A DNA stretch of 16,557 nucleotides, from the NCBI GenBank assembly GCA_001247695.2, contig LGRX02024574.1, positions 1-16,557 of the forward strand, written 5' to 3'. Position numbers and translations under genes: made by a program. This stretch comes from Cymbomonas tetramitiformis (lineage: Eukaryota; Chlorophyta; Pyramimonadophyceae; Pyramimonadales; Pyramimonadaceae). Under the pieces are notes generated by a model. The model had not been told where the DNA came from and did no database searches. It was given only the letters and a program-made list of their open reading frames with translations. Of this stretch, positions 6,881 through 13,149 are shown in pieces (position 1 is the stretch's first letter; every line of letters begins with the position of its first letter).

Positions 6881-9800
6881 CACCCACTCTTTTGCATCTG
6901 CATTGTCCCTGTCCGTTGGGCCTTTCATTTCTCCCTCTTTCAGGCTTTTGAGGGTTGAGTGTTCCGTGTGCGGGTTTCGTAGGTGTCGTTTGGTTTGCTT
7001 GTGCTCCCGCATCTTGAGTATTGCGGCGTCCCTTTCCTTTCTGTCCTTTTTGCTCATCAGCAGGTCTTTTCCCACTCGGTTGGAGGTGCCTCCAACTATA
7101 GTAGTTGGCAGTTCGTCGTCCTGTAGCGCATATTTATTCGCCTCGGTGAGTATGTTTAGTACTGTTTCCCCTGCTCTGTCTATGGTGGCGTGTGCCACTT
7201 GCCTGTTGTCCTCTTCCCTGCACTGTGTGGCCATCTCTGTTATGCGTTTCAGCTCAGCGGTTCTGGCATAATCGTGTGTCCTGAGGAGGACGCCTTGGAG
7301 TGTTTCCCTGTGTGTTTTGTTCAGGGGCGTGTTCAGCTTTACATGTCCTGGTTGGGGGTCGCAGTCCACATATGGTTCATGGGTGCCTATGCTGTCCAGC
7401 TGGAGGGTTGCTAGGCTTACCATCTCGTGGTCACTCGTGTGGTGCCGGGTGAGGTGTGTGGTGTCCCCCATCTCGTATTGCGCCTGCTTGTTCCTTGGTG
7501 CAAGCCATCTGTCAATGTTCCTGTGTTTCGCCCAGTTAAGTGTGGTATCGACTGGCGGGCCTACATTGTGGAGGTCTAGCTCCTCCGCAAGTTTCGCCCA
7601 TTGCTTGTCAGTTTTTGTCATTCCTCTACCTGTGCTGGTGTTGCTCGCATTGAGGTCTCCTCCTATGACCACATGTTCGTTCGCCTTTCCCTCAGTTTTC
7701 CTGAGCAGGTTGGTTGTGTACTTGAGTATTTTGTCCCTGGTTCTGCACTCCTCTGCCCCTGGTGGGTTGTAAATGCCTAGCACATGGTACATCACCTTTC
7801 CCGGTAGGTGCAGCACCACATGTAGGAGGTATCCCTCGAGGTGTCTCGCGGGGACTACATGGTGGTTGTGTGCGTGGCTGTAGGGGTTGCCGAGGAGTAT
7901 TGCCACTCCTCCTTTCATTGCCTGTTCAGCCGTGCCTTCTGCTTTCTGCACCTCAGTTTTGGTGCCTATTGCAGTGTATTGCATGTCTCTGAATCTTCTC
8001 ATTACACTGTCGTGTGCGTGTTTTACTTCCGTGAGTACAATTACTTGTAGACCCTGTTGGTTTTGGCTTCTTGTGTTAATGACCTCGGCAAGGTCAAGGC
8101 AGGCATCACTTTGTCCCGCCACATTCCATGTGAGCATGTGTAGACGGTCCTTTCCTATGTCAGTCTTTATTGGTTCTGTGAGAGGGGTTTGGTATTCACA
8201 GGAGTCCTGGCATGCCTCTGGTGTATCCAGTTGTGTGTCCGTGAATCTTTCCCAATGTGCTGTTGGTTCGTCCCGTGTTTGCTCCCATTCTTCGTTTAGT
8301 TGGGTTCCCGGTGCTTGCTGCTCCTCGGGTGTCTGTCCGTCATTATCCGAGGGTGTTGTGGGGGCTAATCTATGGAGCCATTCCCATAGGCCTGGTTGCT
8401 TCGTAGTAGTTTTGCTTCCCCTCTCCTGGGTTTGTGGTGGTCTTCCGGCCTCTGGGTTTGTGTTCAGGCCTTCCGCAGGCCTCCGGGTTTCTGCCGCTCG
8501 CTGACTTTCCACTTGTGTCCGGCTTCGCCCCTCGGCAGTGGCCATCATTTCTTTTACTGGCTGCTGTATGGACTTTCTATAGGCGGTTATCGCCGTTCTG
8601 TCGGTGGCCCCCCATTTGCTGACTGCCTCATTGAAGTGGGTGGGCCAGTGTCCCCCTGGGCATGTTTTCTGGTAGTGCATCCAAGCCTCGGTGGCCATCA
8701 GTACCCATACTCCACAGCTGTATTGGTCCTGCGCGCTTTGGTTGCCTACATTCATCAGTTCCACTGTTACCTGTTTGTTGAGTGTCTTGGCCAAGTGTTC
8801 AGTCCAGTTGGTTATTTCCGTTGTTAGCCTTTTGGTGTTGCGTGAAGTTGCATTGGTTCTCCCATTCGAGGAGTCATATATCCAGAACTTCAGTTTGTCA
8901 TTTCCTTTGTCCGGTCCGGCCAGCACTGCCCTCCAGTGTTTGCCATCGCAAACCGGTATGCAGAAGCCCCGGGAGTTCCCGAGTAGCTGCAGCGCCTTCG
9001 TCGTGTGCGGTTCTCTGTTGTTACCCGGTTTCAGTGCTTCTCTCATTGTGGCTATTACCAGGGGGGGCAATGGGTCATCTTCATACAGTGAGTGGGCATG
9101 TTGCATTTGGAACATGTTCAGTCGGCCTTTCTTTTCGAATAGTCCCTTCGTAGTGGTGTTGTACGGGTATATTTCCGTGTGGTTCTGACTCCCCCCACCC
9201 GTCATGTTTGTTTTCCAGCACCGGGTGTGCCGCCTCATCCTTTGCTCAATCTCCCGCATTAGTGGTCTGCCTCTTGTTGGGGTGCCTTCTTTTATCGCAG
9301 TTACTGCGTGTTCCGGTCTCCTTGTTCTAACTAGGAAGGGTTTACCGTTACGGTAAATTATCCTGAGTAACTTGTAGCCATGGGGTGGTCGTGTCCACCG
9401 TGCCGCTGCATTCCTCGCTGTGGTCCGTTTTCTTCGTATTCTGCGGCTACGCGTTATGTTGTTGCTGTTCGTGTTGTGTGTTCCCCACATGCGACCAGTT
9501 TTCCTACTTGTCGTTAGTGTAATTATCAGTATAGCGAGTATCGGGGTTATGGCAAATGCAGCCTTCCATAGTGGCCTGGTAGCCTCGTGTCGTGCCCCCC
9601 TTGGGTAGCGCGGTTCTGCTCCATGTCGTGTTGCTCTCCGGTTGTGTGGTGCTGCTCGCATTCGTGAGTTTATGGTTACAGCGTTACATTGCCCTAAATT
9701 CCTTTCTGTAACACCCCTAGCACTTTTTCCAGGGTGGGCTCCGTTTTTTGCGTGTATTTTCGTGGTTGTGTAAAAATTTTGGGGCGTTTGGGCGTGTTTT

Positions 9801-11107
9801 CCAAAAAAGGTTGTTTTTACGTAGAGCAATTTCGGGAATTCGCTTGTGGTCGAATGTCGGCAGTTTGCTCTCATTTTTTGTGTGTGGCTTCCTCCCACTC
9901 TTCTTAGCATATTCCCAAAGTTTTTCGGCGTTCCTATCATTCTGCTGGCCTGTGTGGAGTCGGTTGTACCATTATTTGGTAGGGTTTCAGTAGGGTTGGT
10001 GCTTATATTGTGGTGGGGGCCCTTTGATTTACAGGGTGGGGGCTCATGTAGCTTGCCCCTGCTTGTTTGGCATAGTTTCTGGTCGGGGTGCTTGTTTCTA
10101 CCCCCCCTCACCCGTTTTCGTTGCGTCCACTGTGCTTGTGTTGCCGTCGAGTTAACCGTTACAGCGTTACACTGCCCTAAAGTCCCTGTTGTAACGCCCT
10201 TGTCATCTCTTTCTTGGTGGGCCCCCTCTGGTATATGTCGTCCCGTTGATGTGCCAAAATTTTGGGGGGTTTCGGAATGTTCTGCGAAATTTATCATTTT
10301 TACGTAGAGCAGTTTTAGGAATTCGCTTGTGGTCGAAGGTTGGCGGTCGGTCCTGACATTTCGCACATCGCTTTCCCTTGCTCTGTTGAGCCATCCTACA
10401 AAGTTTTTCGTCCACCCTTCCCACCCATCGGGTGCTGTGTGGCCATTTGTGGCCGTCCCTCCTAGGGTTACTGTAGGGTTCATACCATTATTGCTGGGGT
10501 TGCCAGTTATGTGGTGTGAAAAGTGGTTTAAGCTCACGTTAATTTTTGTATCTTCGTGGTTATCTTTGGGGACGTTATAACTGTATATGGTGTGGCCATT
10601 CTCGCTGAATATGGTATGGCCATTTCGCCTGTGCTCGGAGGTAGGCATAGTAGCACATTTATGGGCATGGGGGTCAGCGTAGAAGCTGCAGTTAGGTATA
10701 TTAGTTTGTAGTAAGTTATCATGGTGAATTGACATTTTCCTTTCGAACGGTGTGTGGTTAATGCTCGGTCCCCCGGCGTGGTCAGTGTGGGGAGTGCTTG
10801 CCGGGTGCATGTATTCACAGCATTTGTCAGTGGCAGTTGCAATGGCAGGCAGAGACAACATAAATATTACTTTGAGTTGTAAGTTCAGGCTAACTTTACT
10901 AGGTCTGCTTTCAATATCCCTTCTCTTGCTATGAGGCTCTGCAGCTGGCTCTGTTATGCCACCCTGTCTTGCAGGCCTGCTGCTTCCTTGGTCCTCTGCA
11001 GCACAGATGTTATTTGTTAGTGCAGTGGGGGTGTGATTCCACTGGCAGGGTGTGGTGGGTTGTGATGTGAGTTGGTCAGCAGGGCAGGGGGTTGTATGAT
11101 TACTCAC
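6776..11107 (-). CDS. Central polyprotein segment: membrane-like region, Ulp1 cysteine protease, APE endonuclease
   Basis: This open frame has 1,443 codons from a GTG at 11,107. It is actually open further upstream to 11,455, with no ATG until residue 83, so 11,107 is not a convincing start. Layout by residue: Pro/Ser-rich lead; hydrophobic stretch (79-92); region with N-glycosylation-type sequons and a duplicated unit (232-320 and 393-481); transmembrane-like helix (516-533) followed by RRIRRKR; Ulp1-type protease (about 640-815); Pro/Gln-rich linker; APE endonuclease (987-1232); helical pre-RT region. Residues 1-1409 belong to the element. The last 34 are translated from the MITE, ending at 6,776. 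The RT domain follows on the other side of the MITE. The APE nicks target DNA, and the protease presumably processes the polyprotein or acts on ubiquitin-like proteins (inference). Confidence 0.82.
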   Translation of the reverse strand: MSNHTTPCPADQLTSQPTTPCQWNHTPTALTNNICAAEDQGSSRPARQGGITEPAAEPHSKRRDIESRPSKVSLNLQLKVIFMLSLPAIATATDKCCEYMHPASTPHTDHAGGPSINHTPFERKMSIHHDNLLQTNIPNCSFYADPHAHKCATMPTSEHRRNGHTIFSENGHTIYSYNVPKDNHEDTKINVSLNHFSHHITGNPSNNGMNPTVTLGGTATNGHTAPDGWEGWTKNFVGWLNRARESDVRNVRTDRQPSTTSEFLKLLYVKMINFAEHSETPQNFGTSTGRHIPEGAHQERDDKGVTTGTLGQCNAVTVNSTATQAQWTQRKRVRGGRNKHPDQKLCQTSRGKLHEPPPCKSKGPHHNISTNPTETLPNNGTTDSTQASRMIGTPKNFGNMLRRVGGSHTQKMRANCRHSTTSEFPKLLYVKTTFFGKHAQTPQNFYTTTKIHAKNGAHPGKSARGVTERNLGQCNAVTINSRMRAAPHNRRATRHGAEPRYPRGARHEATRPLWKAAFAITPILAILIITLTTSRKTGRMWGTHNTNSNNITRSRRIRRKRTTARNAAARWTRPPHGYKLLRIIYRNGKPFLVRTRRPEHAVTAIKEGTPTRGRPLMREIEQRMRRHTRCWKTNMTGGGSQNHTEIYPYNTTTKGLFEKKGRLNMFQMQHAHSLYEDDPLPPLVIATMREALKPGNNREPHTTKALQLLGNSRGFCIPVCDGKHWRAVLAGPDKGNDKLKFWIYDSSNGRTNATSRNTKRLTTEITNWTEHLAKTLNKQVTVELMNVGNQSAQDQYSCGVWVLMATEAWMHYQKTCPGGHWPTHFNEAVSKWGATDRTAITAYRKSIQQPVKEMMATAEGRSRTQVESQRAAETRRPAEGLNTNPEAGRPPQTQERGSKTTTKQPGLWEWLHRLAPTTPSDNDGQTPEEQQAPGTQLNEEWEQTRDEPTAHWERFTDTQLDTPEACQDSCEYQTPLTEPIKTDIGKDRLHMLTWNVAGQSDACLDLAEVINTRSQNQQGLQVIVLTEVKHAHDSVMRRFRDMQYTAIGTKTEVQKAEGTAEQAMKGGVAILLGNPYSHAHNHHVVPARHLEGYLLHVVLHLPGKVMYHVLGIYNPPGAEECRTRDKILKYTTNLLRKTEGKANEHVVIGGDLNASNTSTGRGMTKTDKQWAKLAEELDLHNVGPPVDTTLNWAKHRNIDRWLAPRNKQAQYEMGDTTHLTRHHTSDHEMVSLATLQLDSIGTHEPYVDCDPQPGHVKLNTPLNKTHRETLQGVLLRTHDYARTAELKRITEMATQCREEDNRQVAHATIDRAGETVLNILTEANKYALQDDELPTTIVGGTSNRVGKDLLMSKKDRKERDAAILKMREHKQTKRHLRNPHTEHSTLKSLKEGEMKGPTDRDNADAKEWVQGRYLPGIGRPGAVSRRPGPKAGRRKSCGWAESH
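6881..6888. repeat. Right 8-bp target-site duplication of the MITE
   Basis: CACCCACT is identical to 6,592-6,599 and directly follows the terminal CCCTG of the MITE. Confidence 0.9.
7412..8149 (-). other. APE-type (EEP fold) endonuclease domain
   Basis: The key motifs of apurinic-like LINE endonucleases are present, numbered from the GTG at 11,107: LTWNVAG (Asn995), VLTEVKHA (Glu1027), GIYNPPG (Asn1114), GGDLNAS (Asp1151, Asn1153), NIDRWLA (Asp1199) and the terminal SDHEMV (Asp1226, His1227). All metal-binding and catalytic positions are retained, so this domain appears functional. It would make the first-strand nick for target-primed reverse transcription. Together with the RLE domain at the far C-terminus it gives the element two unrelated nucleases. 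Confidence 0.9.
8663..9190 (-). other. Ulp1/SENP-like (C48) cysteine protease domain
   Basis: The catalytic pattern can be read as GKHWRAVLAG (His724), KFWIYDSSNG (Asp745), a candidate oxyanion Gln in QSAQDQYSCGVWVL (Gln793) and the nucleophile Cys798 (codon 8,714-8,716) followed by Gly-Val. The H-W ... Y-D-S ... Q-x(n)-C-G-V order and spacing fit Ulp1-like peptidases. The Gln-Cys spacing is one residue shorter than in yeast Ulp1 or SENP1 as I recall them. Similar proteases occur in other eukaryotic transposons. Here the domain lies directly upstream of the APE within one frame. Its target (the element's own polyprotein or host SUMO/ubiquitin-like proteins) is unknown. Confidence 0.78.
9665..9931 (-). 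repeat. Copy B of an in-frame duplicated coding unit
   Basis: Residues 393-481 repeat 232-320 at an offset of exactly 483 bases (161 codons). Shared blocks are KNF, HSTTSEF with KLLYVK, TPQNF, and LGQCNAVT followed by INS. Several codon differences in the best-kept blocks are synonymous. A GAATTCGCTTGTGGTCGAA block at 9,836 recurs at 10,319. Confidence 0.85.
10148..10414 (-). repeat. Copy A of an in-frame duplicated coding unit
   Basis: This is the partner of 9,665-9,931. It has the same blocks (KNF, PSTTSEF with KLLYVK, TPQNF, LGQCNAVT followed by VNS). The intervening sequences have diverged strongly while frame and spacing are kept. Confidence 0.85.
11102..11107 (-). promoter_or_regulatory. 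Candidate 5' splice site (AAG|GTGAGT) inside the open frame
   Basis: On the minus strand the bases read AAAG followed by GTGAGT, a near-ideal eukaryotic donor. It lies exactly where the Pro/Lys-rich linker gives way to the Asn-rich region. The frame stays open across it, so splicing is optional. No acceptor has been pinned down. Confidence 0.3.
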
Positions 11108-11455
11108 CTTTCTAGTGAGTGGCGGGGCTGATCGGGGGCTCTCAGGTTGTGCCCCCTCCTGTGCTGTCGCCTGTGCACCCCCTTGTGCCCTCCGCTTCGC
11201 CGGTGGCTCGGCGTCGATCGCCCGGCCCCCCGTGTTGGTTGCTGGTCTCTTTGGCGGGGGCTGGCTCCTCTTGGGGTCGGGTTTCTTGCCAGTGTAGGGG
11301 ATGCCCCGGTACTGATCGTCCTCCTCTGCAGTCTGTGGTGATTTTTTCGTGAAGTGAAGCGGATGATCAGGTGCCTGTTGTTTTCCTTCTCCTGTCAGGC
11401 GATCGGTGAGTGCCCGAGGGTGTTCACCATGGCACCACCGGTTTCCTGGTATGTT
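11108..11455 (-). other. Pro/Lys-rich linker frame joining the ORF1-like segment to the protease/APE segment
   Basis: The frame of the central polyprotein is open upstream to a stop at 11,456-11,458 and contains no ATG in this part. It encodes a basic, proline-rich stretch with nuclear-localisation-like patches (KRSQPPPKRPA and PPAKRRAQ) and YRGIPYTGKKPDPK. It overlaps the last 61 bases of the ORF1-like frame. A -1 step in 11,395-11,455 would join the two. No classical X-XXY-YYZ slippery heptamer is seen in the overlap. Confidence 0.55.
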
Positions 11456-12729
11456 TTATGGAAGCCTCTTACCTCTTGAGTGATTTCTGTGTGGCGCACC
11501 CCAGCGTTGCGCTCCTGTTCTCTGTGCAGGTCTCGGAGTTCGTCCAGTGTGACGGGCTTGGACTCGTTGAACCTTTCCAGCTGCTTGTTGATGTTTTTGA
11601 GCAGCTTCTTGGTCTCGGGGGTGGGCTGCTTGCTGGTGGCTACGGCCTGCTGGAAGACCTCGTCGGCTTTTGATCCCACTTTATTGATGAACTGGGAGGC
11701 CACCACCTCGGCTATCTGGTCGATTCTTCCCCCACGCGCCTCCCTGCCGCGTGCTGCTCGTGGGGCTTGACGTTGTTTGGTGCCCGCCCCTTGGGCGCTC
11801 CACCTCCCCACCTCAACCGTGATCGAGGTGGAGATGTGTCGGCCAGCGTCGTCTACCCCTGGCAGTACTCGCACCGTCTGTTTACCCGCGTTGGCGATCG
11901 CTTCGTACGCCTCCTCCGAAAGTATGGCGTAGTAGTTGATCGTATACCCACCACCGTTGCGCTTCCACTGTAGCAGAGACGATGGGTCCCCGGGCGTCGA
12001 AGGTGCCCACTGCCGGGACGGTACGTGGAAGTCGAAGATGTTTTCGGTGCCCTTGAGGGCAGTGGTGTTGGCTGTAAGTTTCTCGATGTGCTCTACGACG
12101 GCCTGCACGATGTGGCTTCGGTGATGGTCGTGCAGTATCTGCTTTCTGTCCACGATGGCCACTTCCCGGGCTGCGACCTCGTCGCTGACCTCCTTGCTGG
12201 GTAGCCAGCAAGTGGTCGTGGCCACACCCCAGGGGTACGGGTGTTGCACGATGAGCTCCGCTGCAGCCGGTGAGACTGCCTCCAGTAGTATCACCTCCCT
12301 GAGGGCTGCGTCTTCCGGAGATTCCCTCACCGTACCTTTACGGATCCTGTCAACCAGGTGCCCGAGCTCGTGCCTTGACTCCCGTCTCTCGATGACGGAG
12401 GTCGCCAGGATGTTTGAGACCTGCTCGATGGTTTTCCCCTTGAGCAGTGGCCCATAGACCAGGACACTGCGTCCTGCTGTCGGCCCTTCCACTGGCTCCC
12501 AGGGGGACCATACGTAGATGCAAGGGAGCACTGGCTGCTCCCTTGTGCAGGTTTGATGCGCCTGCGGCACCACGTGTAGTGGGAGCCGAAAGACTGGGTT
12601 AAATAGCACAAAGGCTGCCAGAGGTCTGTTTTGGAAGGCAAGGTCTATTTGCCTGACCCTGCCCGCACTGTTGAGCCAGATGTGGGTGTGTCGGAGGTCG
12701 TACACAACGGCCTCTGGTGAGTCGGACAC
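11395..12729 (-). CDS. Unrecognised ORF1/gag-like protein of the non-LTR element
   Basis: This is a 444-codon frame. The codon at 12,729 is GTG, and the frame is open upstream to a TGA near 12,819 (including YALDESIKEVLKYLRYLNAL). Its only clear ATG is near the C-terminus, so the true N-terminus is lost or lies in another frame. The first roughly 270 residues look globular (Trp-, His- and hydrophobic-rich). Residues about 280-330 are basic and low complexity (QRQAPRAARGREARGGR). Residues about 330-430 are helical and charged, coiled-coil-like (KKLLKNINKQLERFNES, LRDLHREQERN). No RRM, CCHC knuckle or known gag motif is visible. Position upstream of the protease/APE/RT frame on the same strand, with an overlapping end, makes ORF1 the best guess. 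It is more GC-rich than the downstream frames. Confidence 0.55.
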   Translation of the reverse strand: MSDSPEAVVYDLRHTHIWLNSAGRVRQIDLAFQNRPLAAFVLFNPVFRLPLHVVPQAHQTCTREQPVLPCIYVWSPWEPVEGPTAGRSVLVYGPLLKGKTIEQVSNILATSVIERRESRHELGHLVDRIRKGTVRESPEDAALREVILLEAVSPAAAELIVQHPYPWGVATTTCWLPSKEVSDEVAAREVAIVDRKQILHDHHRSHIVQAVVEHIEKLTANTTALKGTENIFDFHVPSRQWAPSTPGDPSSLLQWKRNGGGYTINYYAILSEEAYEAIANAGKQTVRVLPGVDDAGRHISTSITVEVGRWSAQGAGTKQRQAPRAARGREARGGRIDQIAEVVASQFINKVGSKADEVFQQAVATSKQPTPETKKLLKNINKQLERFNESKPVTLDELRDLHREQERNAGVRHTEITQEVRGFHKTYQETGGAMVNTLGHSPIA

Positions 12730-12980
12730 CTCAAAAAGAAGGGCGTTCAGGTACCGGAGGTACTTGAGTACTTCCTTGATGCTCTCGTCCAGTGCGTAGA
12801 CAGGCGATACAGTAGAGGATCACGCGGCTGGGAAGCCTCCCACCTGGCACGCTCAGGCGGCCGCGGCGCTCCAGCAGGGCCGAGGTCTGGTAGCGGAGCG
12901 TCGACCCCGGGCAAGGCGTACGCGAGTGCGTTGGCGTGACCAAGTCGCAGCAGTCGGTCAGTCTGGCGCTGGAGGTGGTC
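12730..12980. other. Boundary zone between the LINE-like element and the Ty3 remnant
   Basis: On the minus strand the ORF1-like frame continues to about 12,819, and other minus frames stay open further (for example one reading RQTDRLLRLGHANALAYALPG), hinting at frame-broken N-terminal sequence. On the plus strand a Pro-rich reading begins here and leads into Ty3 pol. The exact junction cannot be placed. I see no target duplication. Confidence 0.4.
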
Positions 12981-13149
12981 TCTCCACCAAGCAGCCGCCA
13001 GGGCCTGAGGTCCCCACCGTTCCGAGCCCTCAGGAGCAGAAGTCGAAGGCCCCAGCACCGGTCGTCCCGCCAGTCACTACCCCGCCGCCGCCAGCACCAC
13101 GGACCACAGATCAAGCCCTCCCGGAACCTCCGGAGGACGAGATAGACGA

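Larger units (their letters stand above)
9509..10873 (-). other. Membrane-protein-like region with sequons and transmembrane helix
   Basis: Residues 79-92 (KVIFMLSLPAIATA) are hydrophobic and followed by a Cys-rich start (DKCCEY). The next roughly 420 residues contain Asn-x-Ser/Thr at about 117, 139, 190, 319, 367 and 379. Then comes a clear helix-like stretch AFAITPILAILIITLTT (9,509-9,562), flanked by Trp/Lys and by SRK, and a polybasic SRRIRRKR. This resembles a type I membrane protein layout (signal, ectodomain, anchor, basic tail). The first ATG of this frame lies at the hydrophobic stretch (residue 83). No known envelope or membrane family is recognised, and the layout may be fortuitous in Asn/Thr-rich sequence. 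Confidence 0.4.
1..12820 (-). mobile_element. Dualen/RandI-like dual-endonuclease non-LTR retrotransposon (3' end outside window)
   Basis: Three successive minus-strand open frames (12,729-11,395; 11,455-6,776; 6,594-4,444), plus a fourth from about 4,483 to the left edge, encode a continuous series of retroelement domains: ORF1-like segment, Ulp1 protease, APE endonuclease, RT, PCIF1-like methyltransferase fold, RNase H and RLE endonuclease. APE and RLE on one non-LTR element is the hallmark of the Dualen/RandI clade (established knowledge); the assignment here is by architecture, not by a tree. No LTRs are seen. The 3' UTR and tail lie left of base 1. The right boundary is uncertain: the ORF1 frame meets a stop near 12,819, and Ty3-like sequence on the opposite strand begins by about 12,980. 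The copy is interrupted by a MITE at 6,600-6,880. Confidence 0.75.

Noticed and set aside
11105..11107. GTG at 11,107 as the start of the central polyprotein
   Set aside because: The frame is open for another 348 bases upstream and GTG is rarely used in eukaryotes. The bases fit a splice donor better.
12747..13058. Two overlapping minus-strand frames (12,731-13,114 and 12,747-13,058) as separate genes
   Set aside because: They lie in the boundary zone antisense to the Pro-rich Ty3 lead. They are Arg/Pro/Leu-rich with no motif, at most frame-broken remnants of the ORF1-like N-terminus.
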